Positions 1 through 5,911 of a DNA stretch of 10,332 bases are shown here, in pieces (the first letter of the stretch is position 1; each line of letters opens with the position of its first letter). The stretch spans positions 1 through 10,332 of the forward strand of contig JAGSYM010000015.1 in NCBI GenBank assembly GCA_018262395.1, given 5' to 3'. The translations under genes were made by a program, and so were the position numbers. The notes below the pieces were generated by a model. It ran no database searches, had not been told where the DNA came from, and saw nothing but the letters and a program-made list of their open reading frames with translations. The DNA is from Nitrospirota bacterium (GTDB taxonomy: Bacteria > Nitrospirota > Thermodesulfovibrionia > Thermodesulfovibrionales > SM23-35).

Positions 1-1064
1 ATTCCCAGGTTATTCTCTTTCCTGTTGTCGATCTCAACAAACACACCCACTTTCTGGTTCGTAATGGCATCGCCATAGCGATTGTGGTAATAAAATGCCG
101 CACCATAGTACAAAAGTTCTTTCCGAACAGGGATCGTGTCGGCGTTCACAAGGCCAATCTGCTTTGTCTGATTCTCTTTTACCGTTGCCGGCCGTTCTAA
201 CGTATAAATATGATATTCAAAAAATTCTTCCTCCTTAAACTGAGGTGCAGCTTTTGCTGCCATCTCTGCAGCCCGCAGCATCTTGTCTTTATATTCATAT
301 TCATCCTTCACCCTGTTCACATCTCCCGCAACCAACTTAAGTTTGGCACTCCTGTATGTCGTCCCACTCTTGTTATCAATGGTGACCCATCCGGAAAGAT
401 CTGCATGGTCATCTGCATCATTCAGGGTAAGAACATAATCCGCCCGCCAGTTTATGCCATTGGTAAGATATGAGACTTCGATGTTCTGGGCTGATGAGAG
501 ACTATTCTGGATCAGCCAGACAAGGGTCGGTTTCGAAATAAGGTTTTCTGGGACTCCCGGGAGTATGATCCTGCCGGGATGCCCGAAGGTTATCTCATCA
601 CCAATCCTGAATATCGGCCCACCGTTATTCGACAGGAGGGTCGCTGTAACGATCTCCTCCCTCTCCGAATAGGGATTTTTGAAGTAAAGCTTTACATCCT
701 TTCCGACATACTTGTCGAGCAGCTTCTGGGGATTCAGGAGGTCGTACTCATAGTTCTGTTCAAGAACCTGAAGACTGTCAGGGTCAACAAGAGATTTAAT
801 GTGGACACTTGTCGGTATGATCTGTGAGGCCACGTCCATGAAACGTACTTCGCCCGTGCCCTTTGCAAGTTTTATTTCCCTCTGGTCTTTCACCAGCCCA
901 AGGTTGACATTATAGATCGTTACCGCAACCCCCGTCTGGTCTTCAAGACCGGTTGAAAGAACTCCCGGTTTATCACTCCCTTTTTCAGCAGCAGGAGATG
1001 TCCCGTAACCAATACTCAGCAAAAAAAGCACCACCAATCCAAACAGCAAATACATCTTTTTCAT
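1..1064 (-). CDS. DUF4139-domain secreted protein, C-terminus cut by window edge
   Basis: I read this on the minus strand from ATG at 1064-1062; the frame stays open to base 1, giving about 354 residues of a longer protein. A strong GGAGGT ribosome site lies just upstream (AAAGGAGGTCTGAG then ATG). The N-terminus, MKKMYLLFGLVVLFLLSIGYG, is a typical signal peptide with a basic start, a hydrophobic core and a likely cleavage near residue 25, so the protein is probably exported. The mature part has the pattern I associate with DUF4139: a segment YLTNGINWRADYVLTLN around residues 195-212, followed by SGWVTIDNKSGTTYRSAKLK and LVAGDVNR, then EYHIYTLERPATV. The function of the family is not established. 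The gene is divergent from the fluoride-riboswitch operon and may share promoter DNA with it. Start and frame are secure; the family call is from memory of its conserved pattern. Confidence 0.85.
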   Translation of the reverse strand, partial: MKKMYLLFGLVVLFLLSIGYGTSPAAEKGSDKPGVLSTGLEDQTGVAVTIYNVNLGLVKDQREIKLAKGTGEVRFMDVASQIIPTSVHIKSLVDPDSLQVLEQNYEYDLLNPQKLLDKYVGKDVKLYFKNPYSEREEIVTATLLSNNGGPIFRIGDEITFGHPGRIILPGVPENLISKPTLVWLIQNSLSSAQNIEVSYLTNGINWRADYVLTLNDADDHADLSGWVTIDNKSGTTYRSAKLKLVAGDVNRVKDEYEYKDKMLRAAEMAAKAAPQFKEEEFFEYHIYTLERPATVKENQTKQIGLVNADTIPVRKELLYYGAAFYYHNRYGDAITNQKVGVFVEIDNRKENNLG

Positions 1065-1144
1065 CTCAGACCTCCTTTGCATGTATTTTACCAGTATGAT
1101 TCATAAACTGAACGGTGAATGTGGTAATTGAGCGGATACGAAAC

Positions 1145-1174
1145 ATTATACTTTTCCTGCTCATCTCTTGACAT
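1145..1174 (-). promoter_or_regulatory. Putative sigma-70 promoter for the DUF4139 gene
   Basis: On the minus strand a perfect TATAAT (bases 1150-1145) lies 18 bases downstream of ATGTCA (1174-1169), a 4/6 match to TTGACA. Transcription would start near 1138, leaving a leader of about 75 bases before the start codon at 1064. The -35 element overlaps the plus-strand -35 (1168-1173), so the two divergent promoters could not easily be occupied at once. This is motif matching only. Confidence 0.5.
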
Positions 1175-1196
1175 CAGGCCCTGTACATGATAGGTT
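1168..1196 (+). promoter_or_regulatory. Putative sigma-70 promoter of the fluoride-riboswitch operon
   Basis: A perfect TTGACA at 1168-1173 is followed by a 17-base spacer and TAGGTT at 1191-1196. TAGGTT keeps the key T, A and final T of the -10 consensus. Transcription would begin around 1202-1204, a few bases before the riboswitch aptamer at 1208, which is the spacing expected for a leader riboswitch. Confidence 0.6.
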
Positions 1197-1207
1197 ATCA
1201 GCACGTC

Positions 1208-1261
1208 GGCGATGGGGTTCGCCGTTAACCGTTCCGATGTATCGGAAATAATGACCCCTAC
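1208..1261 (+). promoter_or_regulatory. Fluoride riboswitch (crcB motif) aptamer
   Basis: The RNA has the fluoride-riboswitch architecture. P1 is formed by GGCGA (1208-1212) and TCGCC (1219-1223), closing a TGGGGT loop. A single-stranded GTTAACCG linker follows. A second hairpin, TTCCGA-TGTA-TCGGAA (1232-1247), is followed by AATAATG and then ACCCC (1254-1258). ACCCC pairs with the GGGGT of the P1 loop and makes the pseudoknot. From memory, known aptamers carry GGAGT/ACTCC or similar at the same places, so the pairing looks like covariation of the class consensus. Fluoride binding should stabilise the pseudoknot and, through overlap with the terminator arm, switch the downstream genes on. I am very confident of the class; the ligand response is inferred from class membership. 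Confidence 0.93.
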
Positions 1262-1291
1262 TGAAATGATCGTTTCGGTAGGGGTTTTTTT
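1255..1291 (+). terminator. Intrinsic terminator acting as the riboswitch expression platform
   Basis: A 12-bp stem, CCCCTACTGAAA (1255-1266) with TTTCGGTAGGGG (1273-1284), has one T-G wobble and a six-base loop, and is followed at once by seven T (1285-1291). Its 5' arm shares CCCC (1255-1258) with the pseudoknot strand of the fluoride aptamer, so the two structures exclude each other. With no ligand the terminator forms; with fluoride bound, transcription should read on into the antiporter gene. There is no gene just upstream for it to terminate, which supports a regulatory role. Confidence 0.93.
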
Positions 1292-1426
1292 GCTGTTACT
1301 ATAACCTATCTCAAAATAGGTTTTCTGTGTTTTATTTTAATTCCAGAGTTATGAAAGAGAATCTCATCATCAAACTTATGAATCCCTTAGTATGTCCCGC
1401 AAATTTAGAGAGAGGAGAAGCTGAAG
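1292..1426 (+). other. Post-terminator leader of the antiporter mRNA
   Basis: This 135-base stretch holds a small 7-bp hairpin, AACCTAT (1303-1309) with ATAGGTT (1316-1322), followed by T-rich sequence to about 1340; it might act as a weak second stop, but the tract is interrupted. The end of the region carries AGAGGAG about 9 bases before the antiporter start codon, a good ribosome site. I see no convincing gene in it. Confidence 0.5.
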
Positions 1427-2551
1427 ATGGATAACCAGTGGTTTCAGGCAGCTTTGTGGATAGGGCTTGCACTCATTGCGACGCTTCTTTCAGTCCGGAT
1501 TGCCCTATCCATCGCTCTGCTTGAGATAATGGTCGGTGTAATTGGAGGGAACTTCCTTCCTCTGCAGAGAACCGAATGGGTAAATTTTCTTGCAGGATTT
1601 GGCAGTATTCTTCTCACATTTCTTGCCGGCGCCGAGGTCGAGCCTCAGATCCTGAGAAAGAAATTTAAAGAGAGCTTCGGGATAGGCTTTCTCAGTTTCC
1701 TGATGCCTTTTCTGGGTGCTATGGCTTATGCGTATTACATCGGAGGCTGGACCTTCCCGCAGGCAGCGATTGCAGGGATTTCACTTTCAACCACATCTGT
1801 TGCGGTTGTTTATGCCGTCATGATAGAAACAGGATACAATCAGACGGAATTGGGGAAACTGATTCTTGCGGCATGTTTTATTACCGACCTTGGAACGGTT
1901 TTGGCTTTGGGAGCTTTCTTTGCAAACTATGACCAGTCCATGGTTTTCTTTCTTATCATCACGGCAATTGTTCTCTTCCTTCTCCCCAAGTTTACTCCGT
2001 GGTTTTTCAGAAAGGTCGGAAGCCGTATCAGCGAGCCTGAAACAAAATTCATCTTCTTCCTGCTCTTTGGTCTCGGTGGTCTCGCTCTTATGGCAAAAAG
2101 TGAAGCAGTGCTTCCTGCCTATCTTGTAGGTATGGTCCTCGCACCTTTTTTCCTTGGAAACAGAATATTAAGTCAAAGGATGCGCGTCATAGCCTTTACC
2201 ATGCTTACACCTTTCTATTTTCTTAAAGCCGGATCTCTCGTGAAGTTGTCGGCGATGTGGGAAAGTGCTCTGATAATACTCATTTTTCTTTTCGTAAAGA
2301 TAGCCGCTAAATTTATCGGTGTCTGGCCTGCGACAAAAGCATTTAAATTCGGAAAAATAGAGAGCATGTATACTACGTTGCTCATGTCAACTGGTCTCAC
2401 GTTCGGAACGATATCAGCACTCTTTGGTTATACCAACAAGATCATAAATCAGGAGCAATATACGATACTGGTCACTGCCGTTATACTGTCAGCAGTGGTG
2501 CCGACGATAATTGCACAAAAATGGTTTCAGCCGGAGATGAAGAAAGAATAA
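1427..2551 (+). CDS. CPA2-family cation/proton antiporter under fluoride riboswitch control
   Basis: This 374-residue, almost wholly hydrophobic protein has about 11-13 membrane segments and no cytoplasmic NAD-binding (TrkA-N) domain, so it is a minimal CPA2 (Kef/NapA-like) Na+(K+)/H+ exchanger of the inner membrane. Recognisable family pieces are the FGSILLTFLAGAEVEP stretch (58-73), the substrate-site helix TSVAVVYAV...LGKLILAACFITDLGTV (about 123-158) with an acidic residue at D154, the TPFYFLKAGSLV segment (261-272), and a basic helix with K291/K295. At the ion-binding position it has Thr-Asp (T153-D154), where I recall Asn-Asp in electrogenic NapA/NhaA-type and Gln-Asp in Kef-type members. 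It follows a fluoride riboswitch and is the first gene after it. Antiporters of this kind are known members of fluoride regulons. The ions it moves are not visible from sequence. Start chosen by AGAGGAG at good spacing. Confidence 0.9.
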   Translation: MDNQWFQAALWIGLALIATLLSVRIALSIALLEIMVGVIGGNFLPLQRTEWVNFLAGFGSILLTFLAGAEVEPQILRKKFKESFGIGFLSFLMPFLGAMAYAYYIGGWTFPQAAIAGISLSTTSVAVVYAVMIETGYNQTELGKLILAACFITDLGTVLALGAFFANYDQSMVFFLIITAIVLFLLPKFTPWFFRKVGSRISEPETKFIFFLLFGLGGLALMAKSEAVLPAYLVGMVLAPFFLGNRILSQRMRVIAFTMLTPFYFLKAGSLVKLSAMWESALIILIFLFVKIAAKFIGVWPATKAFKFGKIESMYTTLLMSTGLTFGTISALFGYTNKIINQEQYTILVTAVILSAVVPTIIAQKWFQPEMKKE

Positions 2552-2560
2552 TTACTTTAG

Positions 2561-2597
2561 TAATCCCCCCTAACCCCCCTTTACTAAAGTGGGGATT
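2561..2597 (+). repeat. C-rich palindromic repeat, copy 1
   Basis: The unit starts TAATCCCCCCTAACCCCC, continues CTTTACTAAAG and ends in TGGGGATT. An internal hairpin pairs the CCCCCTTT side with AAAGTGGGG, with one mismatch. A second copy lies on the opposite strand at 2653-2689. It is a REP/MITE-like noncoding repeat sitting ten bases after the antiporter stop; it lacks a T tract, so it is not a classical terminator. Confidence 0.75.
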
Positions 2598-2652
2598 CCA
2601 CAATAGAGGTCAATTACTAAGGGGTTCATAAGGATGATGACATTTTTTTTAT

Positions 2653-2689
2653 AACTCCCCCTTTTCTAAAGGGGGATTGAGGGGGATTA
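2653..2689 (-). repeat. C-rich palindromic repeat, copy 2 (inverted)
   Basis: Read on the minus strand the unit starts TAATCCCCCTCAATCCCCC, continues TTTAGAAAAG and ends GGGGGAGTT. It matches copy 1 (2561-2597) in length and in most positions. The two copies face each other across about 55 bases, so a transcript could fold into one long stem-loop, or into two small hairpins (CCCCCTTT...AAAGGGGG type). It ends about 10 bases before the ribosome site of the universal stress protein gene, where it could affect mRNA stability or gene ratios in the operon. Confidence 0.75.
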
Positions 2690-2710
2690 CCAATAAGAAG
2701 GAGGGGAACG

Positions 2711-3133
2711 ATGTTTAAGAAAATTTTAATTGCCAATGACGGCTCTGAAGGAGCAAAAAAGGCCCTGAAAACTGCTATTAATCTCGCAAAAAAATATGAT
2801 GCCGAACTTCACAGTATCTCTGTTGAAGAGGGAGTACCTCATTACGCTGCAACCATTGGTGAAGTTGAAGAATTCAGAAAAGAGGCAAATGAATTCTTTA
2901 GAAAGATCAACGATGAAGCAAGGGAGGCGGCATGGAAAGAAGATATTGAGCTTCATACAAAGGTTCAGGCAGGACATGAAGTTGAAACAATCGTGCATTA
3001 TGCAAAGGAAGGAAACTTCGACCTTCTGGTCATCGGTTTTATGGGGCATTCGAAGATTTTCGGGAGGGTATGGGGGTCAACTTCCCAGAATATTACGAAA
3101 TTATCTCCCTGTACAGTTATTGTGGTTAAGTAA
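2711..3133 (+). CDS. Universal stress protein (UspA family, ATP-binding type)
   Basis: This 140-residue protein has the single-domain UspA fold signature. It opens with KKILIANDGSEGAKKALKTA (strand 1, with Asp10 at the nucleotide pocket) and ends with DLLVIGFMGHSKIFG...GSTSQNITKLSPCTVIVVK. The nucleotide-binding motif G-2x-G-9x-G-S is complete (G109, G112, G122, S123), so it should bind ATP, as the MJ0577-type USPs do. It is a soluble cytoplasmic protein with a likely regulatory or stress-survival role. A strong AAGGAGG ribosome site lies about 7 bases before the ATG. It follows the fluoride-controlled antiporter after the inverted repeat pair, and the MFS gene starts 14 bases after its stop. 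From memory, uspA-like genes are among those found with fluoride riboswitches, which fits joint regulation. Confidence 0.92.
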   Translation: MFKKILIANDGSEGAKKALKTAINLAKKYDAELHSISVEEGVPHYAATIGEVEEFRKEANEFFRKINDEAREAAWKEDIELHTKVQAGHEVETIVHYAKEGNFDLLVIGFMGHSKIFGRVWGSTSQNITKLSPCTVIVVK

Positions 3134-3147
3134 TAGAAACAAGACCT

Positions 3148-4341
3148 GTGAGTAACAACAAAATATATTTCGGTTTCGGAAGAAACGTTTTTGTTGCAGG
3201 GCTTGTAAGCTTCTTTATGGATGTCAGTTCCGAGATGATCTATCCCCTCGTACCACTCTTTCTCTCAAATGTCCTCGGTGTAAACAAGTCCGTTATCGGC
3301 CTTATTGAGGGAATTGCAGAATCGACTGCAAGCCTGCTTAAGGTATTCTCCGGATGGTTCTCAGACAGGATAGGCAATCGCAAGTGGCTGATGGCTGTCG
3401 GATATGGGATATCCACGTTAAGCAGGCCTATTGTTGCGTTAGCAGCGGGTTGGCAGCATGTTATGGGTTCACGCTTTATGGACAGGTTCGGGAAAGGAGT
3501 CCGCACAGCGCCGCGTGATGCTATCATCGCCGAATCCACAGATAAAGCTTTTTTAGGCAGGGCGTTCGGGTTCCACCGCTCAATGGACACAATGGGTGCA
3601 GTAGTAGGTCCCGCGCTGGCTTTCTTCCTTCTCGGTCTGTTCTCAAACAATTATAGATGTATCTTTTGGCTTTCGATGATACCGGGAGCTATAGCAGTGC
3701 TTTTGATCATCTTCTTTATCACGGAAAAGAAAAAGGCCGGTGACACTCATACACGCAGGCCCACATTGACACTCAAACATTTTGACTGGAGGTTCAAGTT
3801 CTTTGTTGTAATCGCTGCAGTATTCGCACTAGGAAATTCCAGTGACGTCTTCCTTATACTCAGAGCTCAGCAGATGGGAGTTCCTGCAGTTGTGATTCCC
3901 GTGGTTTATCTCCTGTTCAATCTCGTTTACTCCCTCTCATCCATTCCTGCAGGTATCGCTGCAGACAGGTTTGGAAGGAAGAGAGTAATACTCCTTGGTT
4001 TTATTCTCTTTGCTGTCCTCTATTACGGTTTTGCGATAGCAAAGGATGTCACAGCCATATGGGTGCTATTCGGTCTCTACGGCCTCTTTATGGGACTCAC
4101 CGAGGGCATTCAGAAGGCTTTTCTTGCGACTATCATACCGCCTGATTTCAAGGCAACCGCTTTCGGAGTTTACAATACAGCGGTTGGCATTGCTATGTTC
4201 CCTGCAAGTCTTGTTGGCGGTTGGCTTTGGGATCACGTTTCGCCGGCAGCAACATTTTACTACGGAGCAATAACTGCAAGTTTCTCAGCAGTGCTCTTTG
4301 TTATTTTTATTGTCATGATACTGAAAAACGGCAGCAAATAA
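3148..4341 (+). CDS. Major facilitator superfamily (MFS) transporter
   Basis: This 397-residue membrane protein has about 12 predicted transmembrane segments in two six-helix halves, joined by a charged loop near residues 192-215 (EKKKAGDTHTRR). The MFS motif A of loop 2-3 is present as GWFSDRIGNRK (69-79), and its counterpart in the second half as AADRFGRKR (271-279). A conserved-looking RFMDRFGKGVRTAPRDA stretch (109-125) is typical of one bacterial MFS subgroup of unknown substrate. The start is GTG; there is no good ribosome site, but the USP stop lies only 14 bases upstream, so translation may depend on coupling. The substrate cannot be read from sequence. Operon position suggests export linked to fluoride or general ion stress, which is inference. 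It ends 13 bases from the convergent regulator gene with no terminator hairpin visible between them. Confidence 0.9.
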   Translation: MSNNKIYFGFGRNVFVAGLVSFFMDVSSEMIYPLVPLFLSNVLGVNKSVIGLIEGIAESTASLLKVFSGWFSDRIGNRKWLMAVGYGISTLSRPIVALAAGWQHVMGSRFMDRFGKGVRTAPRDAIIAESTDKAFLGRAFGFHRSMDTMGAVVGPALAFFLLGLFSNNYRCIFWLSMIPGAIAVLLIIFFITEKKKAGDTHTRRPTLTLKHFDWRFKFFVVIAAVFALGNSSDVFLILRAQQMGVPAVVIPVVYLLFNLVYSLSSIPAGIAADRFGRKRVILLGFILFAVLYYGFAIAKDVTAIWVLFGLYGLFMGLTEGIQKAFLATIIPPDFKATAFGVYNTAVGIAMFPASLVGGWLWDHVSPAATFYYGAITASFSAVLFVIFIVMILKNGSK

Positions 4342-4354
4342 TACTACGAAGGAA

Positions 4355-5359
4355 TTAGATGCGGATTTTGTACTCTTTGATCTTTGACCGCAAGGTGTTC
4401 CTGTTGATCCCGAGGGTCTTCGAAGTCTTCATTTGGTTTCCGTCGGTTTCCTGAAGGACGATGGCAATGAGCGACCGTTCCACTTCCGAGAGAACAGTAT
4501 CATAGAGATTGCAGGTTTCAAGTTTCATCATCTCCTTCAGATAGCGTTTCAATTTCTCTTCAAGAAATTCCTTAATTGAACAGGAACCGATGTCTGCCAT
4601 GAGGAGATGTTTCTTTTCTATGAGGGGACCCTGGCACAGGATGGTTGCCCTCTTGATCATGTTCTCGAGCTCACGGATATTTCCAGGCCAGTCATATGTC
4701 GTGAGATAATCTTTTGCATCTTTTGAGAGTTCTTTCCGACCTGTATCAAATTTTCTTGCCGATTCATTGAGAAAATATTGCACAAGCGGCTGAATGTCCT
4801 CTTTTCTCTCTCTGAGAGAAGGTATTCTGAGGTGCACACCATGAAATGCCTGAAAAAGATCATCCAGACATTGCCCTTTTTTGACCGCATCACCGAGATT
4901 TCTGCAGGTTGTACCAATGACTCTGACACCTGACTGAATCATTTCATGGTCATTCAATCGTGTCCCTCTATCCAGAATGAGCGGGATCATCTTGTCCCTG
5001 AGATTTCCGTCCATCGTGAATATCTCTTCGATAAAAAGCGTACCGCCGGATGCCTCAGCTATCTTACCGGACTTCTGGGAATGCCCTTCTGTCGCTGTTT
5101 TTGTTTCGCGCCCAAATAATTCTGCCTCTGCAAGGTCCCCGGGTAACGACGCAAGATTTATTGCGATAAAAGGACATCCTTGCCGGGGACTGTTATCATG
5201 GATTATTCTGGCAACGAGCTCCTTGTATGTTCCGTTCTCACCCGAGATGAGGACTGGTATATCTTTGGAAGCAATTTTTCTGATTTTTTCAAATACTTTC
5301 AGGACCCTGGAACTCTTCCCCATGATCTGCGGTGGATTGATTATGCTCATTCTGGTCAC
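4355..5359 (-). CDS. Sigma-54-activator-like regulator with degenerate AAA+ domain and Fis-type DNA-binding domain
   Basis: This 334-residue protein has only about 12 residues before the AAA+ domain, so it lacks a receiver or sensor domain (PspF-like layout). The domain order is AAA+ (about 13-245), a linker with a helical stretch (262-295), and a Fis-type helix-turn-helix (about 297-334, with the motif GNQMKTSKTLGINRNTLRSK, 307-326). The catalytic motifs are altered. Walker A is GENGTYKE (40-47), with Tyr for Gly. The GAFTGA loop, which contacts sigma-54, is KTATEG (87-92). Walker B reads LFIEEI (108-113), with Glu for Asp. The sensor-I Asn is Cys152. Both arginine-finger positions of the usual FREDLYYRL are lost (Leu165 and Ala171). 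WPGNIREL (224-231) survives. It may bind DNA but is unlikely to drive sigma-54 open-complex formation; a repressor or sigma-70-type regulator is more plausible. Start: GTG at 5359, because AGAGGA lies 10 bases upstream; ATG at 5350 is the alternative. Confidence 0.88.
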   Translation of the reverse strand: MTRMSIINPPQIMGKSSRVLKVFEKIRKIASKDIPVLISGENGTYKELVARIIHDNSPRQGCPFIAINLASLPGDLAEAELFGRETKTATEGHSQKSGKIAEASGGTLFIEEIFTMDGNLRDKMIPLILDRGTRLNDHEMIQSGVRVIGTTCRNLGDAVKKGQCLDDLFQAFHGVHLRIPSLRERKEDIQPLVQYFLNESARKFDTGRKELSKDAKDYLTTYDWPGNIRELENMIKRATILCQGPLIEKKHLLMADIGSCSIKEFLEEKLKRYLKEMMKLETCNLYDTVLSEVERSLIAIVLQETDGNQMKTSKTLGINRNTLRSKIKEYKIRI

Positions 5360-5496
5360 GTAAAAACCGTCCTCTGGATATTAAAAAAATTTCTGAAACG
5401 GGACGTTCAAGGGCCTCCTGCTGCGATCATTCCCCCTCTGCCCTCAGACAAGTTCTAAACTGTATCATAAGAAATCAAATTTTGCAAGAACTTACA

Positions 5497-5526
5497 TTGA
5501 CAGAAAAAATATCAAATTGTTACAAT
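5497..5526 (+). promoter_or_regulatory. Sigma-70-type promoter of the rpsU-dnaG-rpoD operon
   Basis: A perfect TTGACA (5497-5502) is followed by an A/T-rich 18-base spacer and TACAAT (5521-5526, 5/6 match). Transcription would start near 5533, giving a short leader of about 30 bases before the rpsU start codon. No other promoter of this quality is seen in the 5360-5540 gap, which otherwise holds only the upstream region of the divergent regulator gene. Confidence 0.7.
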
Positions 5527-5546
5527 TAATCTCATTTTTTAAACAG

Positions 5547-5554
5547 GGAGGAGG
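5547..5554 (+). promoter_or_regulatory. Ribosome binding site that fixes the rpsU start
   Basis: GGAGGAGG lies 10 bases before the ATG at 5565 and matches the anti-Shine-Dalgarno end of 16S rRNA. It rules out the longer in-frame TTG reading from 5517, whose extra residues do not resemble S21. Confidence 0.8.
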
Positions 5555-5564
5555 GGGTATATGG

Positions 5565-5762
5565 ATGCCCTATGTGAGGGTTAGGGAGAATGACTCGTTC
5601 GAAAATGCTCTTAAAAAATTCAAAAAACAATGCGAAAAAGAAGGTATCCTCTCAGAGTTAAAGAAGAGAGAGCATTACGACAAGCCAAGCGTTAAAAGAA
5701 AGAAAAAGGCAATTGCCGCCCGTAAGAAGGCCGTCAGAAAAGTCAGAACGGCGGTTCGGTAA
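5565..5762 (+). CDS. rpsU: 30S ribosomal protein S21
   Basis: The 65-residue protein begins [20 protein letters not shown] and continues [20 protein letters not shown], then a very basic tail with [16 protein letters not shown]. This is the S21 pattern: conserved SFE-AL-FK-Q--K-GIL-E-KRE-YEKPS-KRKKK. S21 binds the 30S subunit near the mRNA/anti-Shine-Dalgarno site and helps initiation. It heads the operon, as in the classic macromolecular synthesis operon (S21 - primase - sigma). Length is normal for the family. The stop codon TAA overlaps the start of the next small reading frame (TAATG), which points to coupled translation. Confidence 0.96.
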   Translation: MPYVRVRENDSFENALKKFKKQCEKEGILSELKKREHYDKPSVKRKKKAIAARKKAVRKVRTAVR

Positions 5763-5911
5763 TGACGCTTTTTGAAAGATTTAACGATAGTAAGAAGACA
5801 GCGGTCAAAACTCCAGTCAGTGTAAAAGTGTCTGTTTTGCGGATGGATGGGGCTGCCCTTAAAAACACACAGCCAGACATTCTGCAGAATAATCTTGTGG
5901 AGCTTGCATGA
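5762..5911 (+). pseudogene. yqeY: Truncated GatB/YqeY-domain protein (N-terminal remnant, 49 codons)
   Basis: A short frame starts at ATG 5762-5764, overlapping the rpsU stop (TAATG), and ends at TGA 5909-5911, overlapping the next gene's start (ATGA). It begins [16 protein letters not shown] and continues through VKVSVLRMDGAALKN. That matches, in register and without gaps, the N-terminus I know for the GatB/YqeY family (M-L-ER-N-D-K-A-K...K-x-VLRM--AALKN). YqeY is commonly found between rpsU and dnaG, so the location agrees as well. Family members are about 145-150 residues; here about 100 C-terminal residues are missing, and the following bases go straight into the NIF3-like gene, so a deletion rather than a frameshift is likely. 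The tail after residue 36 (QPDILQNNLVELA) has no family match that I can see. It may be a dead remnant, or kept because it couples translation of its neighbours. Confidence 0.7.

Noticed and set aside
210..827. Three plus-strand frames of 72-87 codons
   Set aside because: They lie wholly inside the minus-strand DUF4139 gene, which has a signal peptide, a strong ribosome site and family motifs.
1351..1434. A 27-codon frame in the leader starting at ATG 1351 and ending across the antiporter start
   Set aside because: It has no proper ribosome site and its product (MKENLIIKLMNPLVCPANLE...) has no recognisable pattern; a coupling leader peptide is possible but unsupported.
2561..2689. C-rich repeats as a CRISPR array or transcription terminator
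   Set aside because: There are only two copies, in opposite orientation, with no spacers of regular length, and neither hairpin is followed by a T tract.
4342..4354. Bidirectional terminator between the convergent MFS and regulator genes
   Set aside because: The 13-base gap has no inverted repeat or T run; any termination must lie within the opposing coding regions.
5360..5496. A sigma-54 (-24/-12) promoter near the regulator
   Set aside because: I searched the gap on both strands by eye for TGGCAC-N5-TTGC-like pairs and found none that keep both GG and GC dinucleotides at the right spacing.
5517..5564. Longer rpsU start at TTG 5517
   Set aside because: The added residues are unlike S21, would begin inside the -10 region of the promoter, and the strong GGAGGAGG site points to ATG 5565.
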